NCBI RefSeq assembly: GCF_003570705.1
Contig: NZ_QWVT01000037.1
Location: forward strand, 32,811-96,810
Direction: 5' to 3'
Origin: Mesobacillus zeae
GTDB taxonomy: Bacteria; Bacillota; Bacilli; Bacillales; Cytobacillaceae
DNA length: 64,000 nt
Shown here piece after piece: positions 25,417 through 34,176 of the stretch; position 1 is the first letter of the stretch, and the number at the start of each line of letters is the position of its first letter. The notes beneath the pieces were generated by a model. That model was not told the origin of the DNA and made no database searches. It saw only the letters and a program-made list of their open reading frames with translations. Both the position numbers and the translations under genes were made by a program.

Positions 25417-26175
25417 ATGTATACTGTGGATTTAAATTGCGACTTAGGAGAAGGCTTCGGAAATTACCGGATGGCAAATGAAGCCGAAATACTGAGCTTT
25501 GTAACAAGTGTTAATATCGCCTGCGGATTTCACGCCGGTGACCCTTCAACAATGAGGGAAACAGTCCAGCTTGCCCTCGAAAAAGGAGTCAGTATCGGAG
25601 CACATCCAGGCCTTCAGGATCTTGTCGGCTTTGGACGCCGGAACATCAGCCTCAAACCGCAGGAAGCTTATGACATCGTTGTGTACCAAATCGGCGCGCT
25701 TCAAGCTTTTGTCCAGTCCGAAGGCGGCGTCATGCAGCATGTGAAGCCGCACGGGGCGCTCTACAACATGGCCGCAAAGGATGAAAGGCTTGCCATGGCC
25801 GTTGCTGAAGCAGTTTATAAAACCAATCCGGAACTTATTCTGTTTGGTCTGGCAGGAAGTGAATTAATCCGCGCCGGAAAGACTGCTGGCCTAAGAACCG
25901 CCGAGGAAGTGTTTGCTGACAGAACGTATCAAAATGACGGCTCCTTGACTTCAAGGCTGCAGCAGGACGCATTGATTTCAAGTGATGACGAGGCTGCAAG
26001 CCAAGTCATCCGCATGGTCAAGGAAGGAAAAGTCATGACGAGGCAGGGAACGGATTTTGCGCTTAGAGCTGAAACTGTCTGCATTCATGGGGATGGTCCC
26101 CACGCGCTCGATTTTGCGCGTCATATACAACGAGAATTACAGCAAGCGGGAATCGAGGTAAACAGCTTTTCCTAA
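25417..26175 (+). CDS. pxpA: 5-oxoprolinase subunit A (YcsF/LamB family)
   Basis: 252 aa. The family signature [15 protein letters not shown] opens the protein, then [29 protein letters not shown] and [12 protein letters not shown], which carry the likely catalytic Asp/His residues. It binds and hydrolyses 5-oxoproline with the PxpBC ATPase part. It is third in the operon, 19 nt after pxpC. The length matches the 250-255 aa family norm. Confidence 0.94.
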   Translation: MYTVDLNCDLGEGFGNYRMANEAEILSFVTSVNIACGFHAGDPSTMRETVQLALEKGVSIGAHPGLQDLVGFGRRNISLKPQEAYDIVVYQIGALQAFVQSEGGVMQHVKPHGALYNMAAKDERLAMAVAEAVYKTNPELILFGLAGSELIRAGKTAGLRTAEEVFADRTYQNDGSLTSRLQQDALISSDDEAASQVIRMVKEGKVMTRQGTDFALRAETVCIHGDGPHALDFARHIQRELQQAGIEVNSFS

Positions 26176-26224
26176 ATTGACTCGCTGATTCATAAATTCG
26201 ACATTACTTTTTAGGGGGATTTCA

Positions 26225-27442
26225 ATGGACACGAAAAAAACTAAATCAGTGCCTATCAAGAAAACATCCAATCTAAGTGTATTAATGGGTGCTGTATTTT
26301 TAATGGCAACATCCGCGATTGGTCCGGGCTTTCTCACCCAGACGACCGTGTTTACACAGCAACTCGCCGCGAGCTTTGGTTTCGTTATTTTAATTTCGAT
26401 TTTATTGGACATTGGTGCCCAGTTGAACATTTGGCGGATCATTGCCGCAGCCGAAATGCGCGCGCAGGATATTGCGAATAAAATTTTGCCAGGTCTCGGC
26501 TATTTCCTCGCCTTTCTCGTTGTAGTGGGCGGACTTGCATTCAATATCGGGAATATTGCCGGAGCAGGACTTGGAGCCAATGTACTCTTTGGTGTCGATC
26601 CGAAAATCGGAGCCTTAATCAGCGCCGTTATCGCGATCGGGATTTTCCTTTTCAAAGAAGCGGGAAAGCTGATGGACCGGTTTACGCTGCTGCTGGGCTT
26701 CGTCATGATTGCCCTGACGTTTTTCGTCTTGTTTTCCTCAAAACCACCGCTCGCAGAAGCTGTGACAAGAACGTTCGTACCAGAAAAAATTGATTTTATT
26801 GCTATTCTTACACTGGTCGGCGGAACGGTTGGCGGGTATATCACATTTGCCGGCGGACACCGTTTGCTCGACGCCGGAATCAAGGGAACAAAAGCGATGC
26901 CGGAAGTAACCAAGAGTGCCGTTACCGCCATCGGTGTCGCATCATTGATGAGGATTTTCCTCTTTCTCGCTGCGTTTGGTGTCGTCGCACAGGGACTTAC
27001 ACTCAATGCTGACAATCCAGCAGCTTCTGTTTTCGAACTTTCAGCTGGTAAAGTCGGATACAAGCTTTTTGGTATTGTGATGTGGTCCGCCGCGATTACA
27101 TCAGTTGTAGGTGCTGCCTATACTTCAGTATCATTCATCAAAACCTTTAGCAAAAAAATTGAAAAACAATCGAAAGCTATCATCATTTTATTCATCGTCA
27201 TCTCGACCGTTGTCTTTTTAACCGTCGGACAACCGGTGAAAACACTTGTCATCGTCGGCGCATTAAACGGCTTGATCTTGCCAATCTCCCTTGGCATCAT
27301 GCTCGTTGCCGCCTACAACAAAAAAATCGTTGGCGATTACAAGCAGCCCATCACTCTGACAATCTTCGGCATACTCGTCGTCGTCATCATGTCCGTGCTA
27401 AGCATCTACACCATCAGCGACATGGTATCATCTTTGTTCTAA
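26225..27442 (+). CDS. ycsG: NRAMP-like divalent cation/solute transporter (YcsG)
   Basis: 405 aa with about 11 hydrophobic helices, of the NRAMP superfamily branch of B. subtilis YcsG. The first helix reads SAIGPGFLTQTT where true metal NRAMPs have DPGN, so a key metal ligand is missing. It also has GGTVGGYITFAGGHRLLDAG near helix 6 and no MPH motif. Always found with pxp genes, it is more likely to move a substrate such as pyroglutamate than Mn2+ (inference). Fourth gene of the operon, 49 nt after pxpA. Confidence 0.82.
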   Translation: MDTKKTKSVPIKKTSNLSVLMGAVFLMATSAIGPGFLTQTTVFTQQLAASFGFVILISILLDIGAQLNIWRIIAAAEMRAQDIANKILPGLGYFLAFLVVVGGLAFNIGNIAGAGLGANVLFGVDPKIGALISAVIAIGIFLFKEAGKLMDRFTLLLGFVMIALTFFVLFSSKPPLAEAVTRTFVPEKIDFIAILTLVGGTVGGYITFAGGHRLLDAGIKGTKAMPEVTKSAVTAIGVASLMRIFLFLAAFGVVAQGLTLNADNPAASVFELSAGKVGYKLFGIVMWSAAITSVVGAAYTSVSFIKTFSKKIEKQSKAIIILFIVISTVVFLTVGQPVKTLVIVGALNGLILPISLGIMLVAAYNKKIVGDYKQPITLTIFGILVVVIMSVLSIYTISDMVSSLF

Positions 27443-27504
27443 TGCAAGAAAAATACCGGTTATCCCGGCTTATTTCAGCTTATTACTAGGGATATTACAC
27501 ATGT

Positions 27505-27618
27505 AAAAAACAGGGGTGCCAGCTGCCCCTGCTATACAAGCTACACTGTGAAGTGCAGCGACCAGCGGAGAAATAGTCCTCCTCTACCGGCAAGGCAGAG
27601 GGAGGTTTATTTCTTTTT
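27505..27618 (+). ncRNA. candidate structured RNA downstream of ycsG
   Basis: Three hairpins follow each other: CAGGGG/CCCCTG near 27511-27531, GCTACACT/AGTGCAGC near 27540-27559, and CCTCCTCT/AGAGGGAGG (27578-27605) with a T-rich tail. It may be a small RNA, or only the processed 3' end of the pxp operon. No promoter is clear. The rest of 27619-27904 shows nothing nameable. Confidence 0.3.
27578..27618 (+). terminator. terminator downstream of the pxp-ycsG operon
   Basis: CCTCCTCT/AGAGGGAGG stem with one bulged G, followed by TTTATTTCTTTTT. Confidence 0.6.
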
Positions 27619-27904
27619 GCGCATGAGAAAAATGACTTTAGTAATTACTTACATGATTAGCTTTTCTGCGGTAATTTAGAGTTTTTAGAGGGTTATTTTT
27701 AACTCCAATGCTTTGACTAAATAACACAGTTGTTTATCCTCATATACTTTTGTATGTCATCCACTTACTGATAACTGATATCTACCTTTCCCTCTGTTCC
27801 GAAAAGCTTCCATCTATTAATTAATACACCCATGATGGGATGCCTGAACAATACAAAAGGATCCTTCAGCTTTTAGAGATGATCTAAAAAGATGTTTTAG
27901 AACG

Positions 27905-27929
27905 AAAAAAAGCCCGGAAACTCCGGGCT
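27905..27929 (-). terminator. terminator of the arcD-arcT-like pair
   Basis: AGCCCGGA/TCCGGGCT stem with a 3-nt loop, followed on the minus strand by TTTTTTT. Confidence 0.85.
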
Positions 27930-27940
27930 CTTTGCGGTTT

Positions 27941-29062
27941 TTACTTATCAAACTGTTTCAGGTACTCTGACAGTTCCCTCAGGCCATTTTTCAGCACTTC
28001 GGTATGTGTGCAGTAGCCGAGTCTTGCATGTCCAGGGACATCGAAGCGGTTACCTGGAACAAGGAGAACTCCTTTGTTTTTCAGGATATCGATGCAGAAC
28101 TGTTCAATTTCCACAGGGATGTCTAGCTTGATGAATGACGTGGAAACATGTTTTGGACAAATTAATGAGACGCGCGGTTCTTTTTCAACCCATTCCTTTA
28201 GGATTTCAAGATTGGTATGAACGATTTCCGCATTTCTTTCCATGACTTTTTCTTTATTTTTCAAAATATGAACAGCGAGATAATCATCGAAGACACCCGC
28301 ACAAATCATCGTATAATCGCGGTACTTTCTGAAAAGATCTGCGAGTTCTTTATTGGTTGCCGTCCAGCCGACACGAATGCCGGGAACTGAATACGTTTTG
28401 GACAAGCTATTCGTTGAAATCCCTCTATCATAAAGATCAACGATCGAAGTTACTCTTACAGAAGGATCTAGCGGCTTATACACTTCATCCACAAGTATGT
28501 AAGCGCCAACTTTTTCGGCAATCTTGATAACTTCCTTCATGTAATCGTCTTCAAGAATTGTGCCAGTTGGGTTATTGGCGTTATTCAGGCAAATCATTTT
28601 TGTATTAGGGCGAATTAATTTTTTTAATTCTTCTAAATCAGGGAGCCAGTCATGATCTTCGTCGATTTCCCAAAGGTCCACTTCAGCACCGTAAGATCTT
28701 GGAATGTCATATAATTGCTGGTAGCTTGGATGCATAGCGATTACATGGTCATTAGGTTCAATTAGGGCATATAAGGCCAAAAGGTTTGCGCCGGTTGCAC
28801 CGTTTGTCTGCAGGATATTGTCAGCCGGAACATTTTTATACAGCTTGCTCACTTCAGTTTTAAACTCTGGAGATCCTTCGATCCAGCCATAGTTCATTTT
28901 TTTATGCAGCAGCCCGTCAAAAAATTCCGTAGGAGTCGTTCCGTCAATCGAAATGATTTCTTCCAATGTAAATGAAGCGATGGAACTTCCTGCAATATCA
29001 TAAATAGCGTCGTTTTCCCAAACGTTTAACCATTCTTCAACACCAAAATTAGCGATTTTCAT
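27941..29062 (-). CDS. ArcT-like class I/II PLP aminotransferase
   Basis: 373 aa fold-type I aminotransferase. Conserved parts are NNANNPTGT (160-168), the DEVYKPLD segment with the PLP-phenol Asp/Tyr (192-200), and the Schiff-base lysine K222 in TNSLSKTYSVPGIRVGW. Relatives include ArcT, a putative transaminase of lactobacillar arginine deiminase operons, and VioD-like arginine-derivative enzymes. It lies directly after an arginine/ornithine-type antiporter, which supports an arginine-related substrate. ATG 29062 has AGAGG 9 nt upstream. The in-frame extension to 29137 overlaps nothing conserved. Confidence 0.75.
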   Translation of the reverse strand: MKIANFGVEEWLNVWENDAIYDIAGSSIASFTLEEIISIDGTTPTEFFDGLLHKKMNYGWIEGSPEFKTEVSKLYKNVPADNILQTNGATGANLLALYALIEPNDHVIAMHPSYQQLYDIPRSYGAEVDLWEIDEDHDWLPDLEELKKLIRPNTKMICLNNANNPTGTILEDDYMKEVIKIAEKVGAYILVDEVYKPLDPSVRVTSIVDLYDRGISTNSLSKTYSVPGIRVGWTATNKELADLFRKYRDYTMICAGVFDDYLAVHILKNKEKVMERNAEIVHTNLEILKEWVEKEPRVSLICPKHVSTSFIKLDIPVEIEQFCIDILKNKGVLLVPGNRFDVPGHARLGYCTHTEVLKNGLRELSEYLKQFDK

Positions 29063-29117
29063 TTTTGATAACCTCTTTTCGATGATGTGGTAACCTTTTG
29101 TTCTTTCCGCTGTTATA

Positions 29118-30539
29118 TTATACCGTAATGTTTCCAATAACTAATTGTGTAATCACGTAAATTGTACCGATGACAATCAATGAAGCGAATACCAATTCGT
29201 TTCTTGTCAACAATTTCTTCTCTTTGTTTTCTTTTCTTGCCATTATAAAGAATATGATACCTGGAATATAAGCAATAAAGACAAGCAATGTGTAGGAAAT
29301 TCCCGAAGCAAGGATTGCCCAGATTTGGAATACCGCTGCAATGAACCCAATCACCATTTGCTTGACTTCGCCAGCCTGGTTCCGATTTTGATAAGAAAGC
29401 TTGAATTGATACAAACCTACGAATAAATAACAGATTAAAATAGCAGCCGTACAAAGTGAATAAGCGAAATTATAAGCCTTATCCGTGAACAGGAATGTGA
29501 AGATAAACAATTGAGTCAAACCTGCAGTAAGGACCAAGGAAAAAGTAGGTGAACCAGCTTTGTTTACTTTGCCGAAAATCGATGGAAGCAGCTTAGCTTT
29601 TGCCATTAAGAGTGTTGTTTCAGCTGGAAGCATTGTCCATGACAGCCATGAGCCCAGAATCGAAATGATCAGACCAACGTTGATGAAAGCAGCACCCCAT
29701 GGGCCGACAACATCTTCAAAAATATAGGCCATTGATGGAGTCTGCAGGTTGGTTAATTCTGTCTGCGTCATAAGGCCGTAAGGAATAATAGAAGCAAGCA
29801 TATAGATGGCTAATAAGCCGAGCAATCCGAAAACAGTCGCTTTACCGGCATCGGATTTCTTTTCCGCACGTGAAGACAGCATAGAAGCTCCTTCAACCCC
29901 CACGAACACCCACATCATAACCATCATACAGCTTTTCACTTGTGTGAAAACATCAGCCATGGTGAAATTAGTAGATACGGTTCCCCAGAAATGAGCTGTA
30001 AATATATCAACTTTAAAGGCGATAATGCCGACTACGATGAATAAAAAGATTGGAATCAGTTTGAACAGCGTTACAACTGTATTGATGACAGCAGCTTCTT
30101 CCACTCCTCTGTTTACGATGAAAGTAAGCAGCCACATTAAAATACTGGCCCCAATAATAGAAGGGATATTTTGGCCGTTCCCGAAAACAGGGAAGAAATA
30201 AGAAAGCGTACTCATTAGCATCGTCGCAAAAGCAACGTTTCCGAGCCATGCAGACAGCCAGTAGCCCCAGCCGCTAATGAATCCTCCAAATTTTCCAAAG
30301 CCATCTTCAGCATAGCTGAAAATACCGTTTAGTTCAGGTTTTTTTAAAAGTAAGTTGTTGAATGATAACGATAACATCAGGATACCAACTCCCACTATGG
30401 CCCAAGCTACTAAAGCCGGTCCTGGGGAAGCACCAGAAGCAAGGTCGCTGGAGATGCCGAAGATCCCTGCGCCTATGGAAGAGCTTATTACTAGTGCTAT
30501 TAATGAAAATAAACCTAGTTTCTTTGCCCTGTCAGACAT
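29118..30539 (-). CDS. APC-family amino-acid antiporter, ArcD-like (basic amino acid/polyamine)
   Basis: 473 aa with about 12 membrane helices. The N-terminus SSSIGAGIFGISSDLA holds the substrate-site glycines of APC antiporters, and VFVGVEGASMLSSRA follows in helix 6. Resemblance is to the basic amino-acid/polyamine antiporter group (arginine:ornithine, agmatine:putrescine). ATG 30539 follows AAAGGAGTG. It precedes the aminotransferase by 55 nt on the same strand, forming a two-gene operon. Exact substrates are inference from the group and partner. Confidence 0.8.
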   Translation of the reverse strand: MSDRAKKLGLFSLIALVISSSIGAGIFGISSDLASGASPGPALVAWAIVGVGILMLSLSFNNLLLKKPELNGIFSYAEDGFGKFGGFISGWGYWLSAWLGNVAFATMLMSTLSYFFPVFGNGQNIPSIIGASILMWLLTFIVNRGVEEAAVINTVVTLFKLIPIFLFIVVGIIAFKVDIFTAHFWGTVSTNFTMADVFTQVKSCMMVMMWVFVGVEGASMLSSRAEKKSDAGKATVFGLLGLLAIYMLASIIPYGLMTQTELTNLQTPSMAYIFEDVVGPWGAAFINVGLIISILGSWLSWTMLPAETTLLMAKAKLLPSIFGKVNKAGSPTFSLVLTAGLTQLFIFTFLFTDKAYNFAYSLCTAAILICYLFVGLYQFKLSYQNRNQAGEVKQMVIGFIAAVFQIWAILASGISYTLLVFIAYIPGIIFFIMARKENKEKKLLTRNELVFASLIVIGTIYVITQLVIGNITV

Positions 30540-30911
30540 TCAAATCACTCCTTTACATTTATATCCTCATTATAGTCCTCGATTTTTGAGATAAAGAAAT
30601 GAAATGATAAAGTTCTGTGTCATAATATACTATTTTAACAAAATATTTAATTTTTTCTCTCTATAGAATAGAGGCTTTTTGTAAGGATCATTACAAATAA
30701 TCGGCTAAGTCTTAGTAATCTGGTGTTTCGGGATTATTTATATTTATACAATAGATTTTCACGCTCACCTTTATCAAAATCATAGAAATTATTATTAGAA
30801 TAGTTTATAATTACAACGTTTCAAAACTGCTACACTTGTTATATCAGTATAATTATTCATTTTATAGATTAAATGATTCTACTATAGAAAAAAGATCAAG
30901 GAGAAAATGAT
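30540..30911. other. divergent intergenic region
   Basis: AT-rich spacer between the antiporter and the DMT transporter. A TATAAT at 30848-30853 could be the -10 of the DMT gene, without a good -35. No operator or riboswitch was recognised. Confidence 0.35.
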
Positions 30912-31817
30912 ATGTGGTTCCTTTATTCGCTATTCACTGCCCTCGCCTGGGGCGGAGCTGACTTATTTTACAAAAAAGGCACGGACAGCGACGACAAATA
31001 CAGCCATTTGAAAATTGTGGCTATCGTCGGGCTGGTAATGGGTATCCATGCGACGGGATATATGCTTTTAAACGGACTCTCGCTAAATCCGGTCGATCTT
31101 ATCAAATATTTGCCGGTCTCTTCCTTATATATTCTGTCTATGACGATTGGCTATATTGGCTTAAGATATATAGAACTGTCGATTGCCTCGCCGGTGCAGA
31201 ACTCCTCAGGTGCCGTCACAGCTGTGTTGCTGATGGTTTTCTTCCCACACAATTTAAGTTTTGTGGAGATTGCAGGAATTGTGGTTGTTACTTTTGGGGT
31301 TATCATGCTAGCAATCTTTGAAAAGAAATCGGAGAATGATGCGCTTAAAGCTAGCCATGCAGTCATCGATAAAAAATACCAGATGGGTTTCCTGGCTATT
31401 ACCTTTCCGATTCTGTACTGCGTCATCGACGGCCTGGGCACTTTTGCGGATGGAATCTATCTCGATGAAATGAAGCTCATCAGCGAGGATAGTGCCTTAA
31501 TCGCGTACGAATTCACATTTTTTATTTGTGCGGTATTCGCTTTCCTTTTCCTGAGGCTGAAGAAGGTAGAATTCCGGCTTTTCACCGAACGAGATAAGGC
31601 AAGCGCCGCCATCCTCGAAACAGCCGGGCAGTTCTTCTACGTATTCGCAATGGCCAAAAATGCCGTCATTGCGGCGCCACTTATCGCTTCGTACAGCATT
31701 TTCTCGGTTATCCTTTCCCGGATATTCCTGAAAGAAAAGCTAGAGAAGAAGCAATACGCGGTTATTGCCTTCGTGATATTTGGAATCGCTCTCCTTGGAC
31801 TTGCCGATGAACTGTAG
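30912..31817 (+). CDS. DMT-superfamily (EamA-type) transporter
   Basis: 301 aa with ten hydrophobic segments in two EamA repeats (about 1-135 and 155-300), separated by a charged loop (FEKKSENDALK). The first repeat starts with the typical ALAWGGADLFYKKG and ends LSIASPVQNSSGAVTAVLLM. Substrate unknown. EamA carriers move amino acids, metabolites or drugs. A single gene with GGAGAA upstream and its own strong terminator. Confidence 0.85.
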   Translation: MWFLYSLFTALAWGGADLFYKKGTDSDDKYSHLKIVAIVGLVMGIHATGYMLLNGLSLNPVDLIKYLPVSSLYILSMTIGYIGLRYIELSIASPVQNSSGAVTAVLLMVFFPHNLSFVEIAGIVVVTFGVIMLAIFEKKSENDALKASHAVIDKKYQMGFLAITFPILYCVIDGLGTFADGIYLDEMKLISEDSALIAYEFTFFICAVFAFLFLRLKKVEFRLFTERDKASAAILETAGQFFYVFAMAKNAVIAAPLIASYSIFSVILSRIFLKEKLEKKQYAVIAFVIFGIALLGLADEL

Positions 31818-31821
31818 CATG

Positions 31822-31852
31822 AAAAAACCAGCAGCGAGACTGCTGGTTTTTT
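31822..31852 (+). terminator. terminator of the DMT transporter gene
   Basis: AAAAAACCAGCAG/CTGCTGGTTTTTT perfect stem with a 5-nt loop. Confidence 0.9.
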
Positions 31853-31886
31853 GCTTGGGCAATGATCCGAGTTTGGGAAATACTCC

Positions 31887-32000
31887 ATTCTTCTGGGAAA
31901 TGGAATGATTCTGCCCAAACTGTTCCCTATTCTTCCCGAAAAGTGATTGATTCTGCCCAAAAACGTCGTCATTCTACCCATTATTCGGCTTATTCTTCCA
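31887..32000. repeat. 21-nt-period intergenic array B (ATTCTKCCC units)
   Basis: ATTCTTCTG at 31887, ATTCTGCCC at 31908, ATTCTTCCC at 31929, ATTCTGCCC at 31950, ATTCTACCC at 31971 and ATTCTTCCA at 31992. All starts are exactly 21 nt apart. The remaining 12 nt of each unit are variable, often beginning AAA. Confidence 0.88.
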
Positions 32001-32113
32001 ATCGTCATTTTTTAGGAGATTGTCATTCCAATAAAAGACGCTGGGCTTCGAAAATGCCCGAACTCGACTGGACCGGCGCGGTCATTTCGGATTGGTATTT
32101 TGGGAAATAACTC

Positions 32114-32227
32114 ATTGTCTCGGGAAATAGCGTGATTCGGACAGAAATCTCATTGATTAGGACAAATAACTGAATCATTCGGACAAAGAATCATGGTATT
32201 AGGACAAAAAACAGACTGATTCGGACA
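32114..32227. repeat. 21-nt-period intergenic array C (ATTMGGACA units)
   Basis: ATTGTCTCG at 32114, ATTCGGACA at 32135, ATTAGGACA at 32156, ATTCGGACA at 32177, ATTAGGACA at 32198 and ATTCGGACA at 32219. Strict 21-nt spacing, and C and A alternate at the fourth position. The stretch 32001-32113 between arrays B and C and the stretch 32228-32552 hold no gene that I can support. Confidence 0.88.
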
Positions 32228-32552
32228 ATTAGACAATTTGTGGTAAATAAACAATTGGATTGGCCCAGTTTTAACTCTTCTATTGGCAGATTAAATGCAT
32301 GGGGAGGTTGGAAAGAATTGCACCATGTTAATAAAACTTCTGTCGATTCCTAAAGAAGGACCTGAAGTACATATGTTGAAGTAATTTTAATAAGAGATAT
32401 CCTACATAAGACGGGAGGGAAGGAAAAAATGAAGAAAAGATTCAATAAATCATAACCTCCATACAACAGATTAGGCTTACATCATTCACGAGCCCCTCCA
32501 TTCTGGATCAACTTCCTTTTAAAATTAACTTTGACATGCGGAGGGAAATTTA

Positions 32553-33154
32553 ATGAGAAATGAACAAGAAATGATGGACCTAATAATAAACACTGCTAAG
32601 GAAGATAAACGTATTCGGGCAGTTTATATGAACGGTTAGAGAACCAATCCTAATGTTCCAAAAGATATCTTCCAGGACTACGATATCGTTTATGTCGTAA
32701 CAGAAACAGCATCTTTTATAGAAGATAAGAATTGGATCAATATTTTTGGAGACTTGCTCATGCTACAAGAACTGATAAAAATAACAAAACCGTCGGAATG
32801 GGTATCGATCTTGACCGGTCTTACGGCTATTTAATGCTTTTTACAGATGGGAACCGTATCGACCTTCATATTCAAACAAAAGAATGTGTGATGGATAGCT
32901 ATGTCAGTGACAAACTAACCATCACACTATTAGATAAGGACAATTGTTTGCCAACCATTCCTGAATCTACCGATATTGACTACCATGTAAAAAGACCAAC
33001 AGAATCGATGTTTATGGACTGCTGCAATGATTTTTGGTGGTGCCAACAAAACGTTGCAAAAGGTATTTGGCGCGATGAATTGCCCTATGCAAAGTCCATG
33101 TTTGAATCTGTTGTTAGACATAACATTGATATTGCAATTCCGTGGTTCAACTAA
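32553..33154 (+). pseudogene. broken aminoglycoside 6-adenylyltransferase (ANT(6)/AadK)
   Basis: ATG 32553 behind GGAGGG starts MRNEQEMMDLIINTA and IRAVYMNG, then hits a TAG exactly where the family has the invariant Ser of NGSRTNPNVP. The frame continues RTNPNVPKDIFQDYDIVYVV, shifts near 32750, and resumes in another frame as GYLMLFTDGNRIDLHI, LLDKDNCLP and FMDCCNDFWW. It stops at 33154, well before the normal end near 280 aa. The nucleotidyltransferase core is thus interrupted by a stop and a frameshift and truncated. No resistance is expected. Confidence 0.88.
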
Positions 33155-33237
33155 AAGGTTCGAGCGTATTCATTCTTTAGCTTGCCTGCTCTTCCTTTTC
33201 ATAAATTAGCTAAAACAAAGCTTCTCTCCTTTATTAT

Positions 33238-33286
33238 ACAAAAAAAGCTTGCAGCCAGAGTCTTCTATGAGACTTTGTCTGCAAGC
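33238..33286 (-). terminator. terminator of the DUF2628-like gene
   Basis: Long stem GCTTGCAG...CTGCAAGC with an inner CAGAGTC/GACTTTG pairing, followed by seven T on the minus strand. Confidence 0.85.
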
Positions 33287-33313
33287 AGATTACAATTATG
33301 ATTAGTTTTTAAT

Positions 33314-33652
33314 TTACGCACCCATATTTGAGCCTGTTGTTGAAACAGAAGAAATAATTCCTCTAGATTGAAGCTCTAATTTGGTCTGTTCATCAACTGG
33401 GCGATATCCTTTTTCAAGTAAATCTTTAATATTAATTTTATTATAGACAAAAGAAAATATAATACCTGGAATCCATGCTCCAAACCCAAAAGTGAAAAAT
33501 CCAACTACTGAGGCGATAATAAACATAATTACTGCCCATTTTAGGTCTCCCCTAAACAATGCTGGAAAAAAACCAAAAAAGAACGTTGTCCAACTAAAAC
33601 CAATTTTCACCTCTTTTGTTACGCCTGCATCATTTGCTAATCTTGCTCTCAT
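33314..33652 (-). CDS. DUF2628-like small membrane protein
   Basis: 112 aa. After a short polar start comes KIGFSWTTFFFGFFPALFRGD, the mark of small DUF2628/HrgC-type membrane proteins. Two hydrophobic helices (about 22-38 and 40-72) follow and then a soluble tail (INIKDLLEKGYRPVDE). Function unknown. ATG 33652 has AGGAGG upstream. Monocistronic. Confidence 0.7.
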   Translation of the reverse strand: MRARLANDAGVTKEVKIGFSWTTFFFGFFPALFRGDLKWAVIMFIIASVVGFFTFGFGAWIPGIIFSFVYNKINIKDLLEKGYRPVDEQTKLELQSRGIISSVSTTGSNMGA

Positions 33653-34038
33653 CTTCTATTCCTCCTAATGACTTAGGTATAATTACTCTATTATTATACA
33701 TTAAATCCAATAACATATCTTATTTCCCATAAATTTGTTGGTAAAACTACCAATTCCTTCCGAAAATTCGATTTATTATATGCCAACATTAAACTTTACT
33801 TATATTTAGTTATTCCTTTTCAGATAAAAAAGTATTTTCGGCAAAGATCGTCCTTACTTAGCTGAATTCAGCCGAGTTAAAGTAAATTCAATATTTGAGT
33901 GGTTGATTTTATAAAAAAAACAATAATTTGCTGGTTTTGAAGAAGAAAAAAGCTTTCGTGCTTAAATTTAATAGAGTTTAACTTATATAACCGGTTTCAA
34001 CCCACAGTTTGAAGGAGGGCCAACCCTGAAAAACGACG

Positions 34039-34132
34039 CTATCTACGGTTAGGAGCGTTCTATCTACGGTTGCGGGCATTCTATCTACGGTTAGAGGCGT
34101 TCTATCTACGGTAAACCTCAATCTATCTACAT
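34039..34132. repeat. 21-nt-period intergenic array D (CTATCTACGGTT units)
   Basis: CTATCTACGGTT starts at 34039, 34060, 34081 and 34102 (last base A in the fourth), with a decayed fifth unit at 34123. The spacing is exactly 21 nt and the remaining 9 nt vary around AGAGGCGTT. The rest of the spacer 33653-34176 is AT-rich and shows no gene. Confidence 0.9.
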
Positions 34133-34176
34133 CTTCTTCAAATTTATTCCAAATAACGATACATTGCCGTAAATGA

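Noticed and set aside
32732..33154. Intact aminoglycoside nucleotidyltransferase
   Set aside because: It is only the second half of a gene broken by a TAG and a frameshift, so it is listed as a pseudogene.
31887..34132. Possible CRISPR-like arrays
   Set aside because: The period is 21 nt, too short for repeat plus spacer. The constant part is only 9-12 nt, and no cas gene is present.
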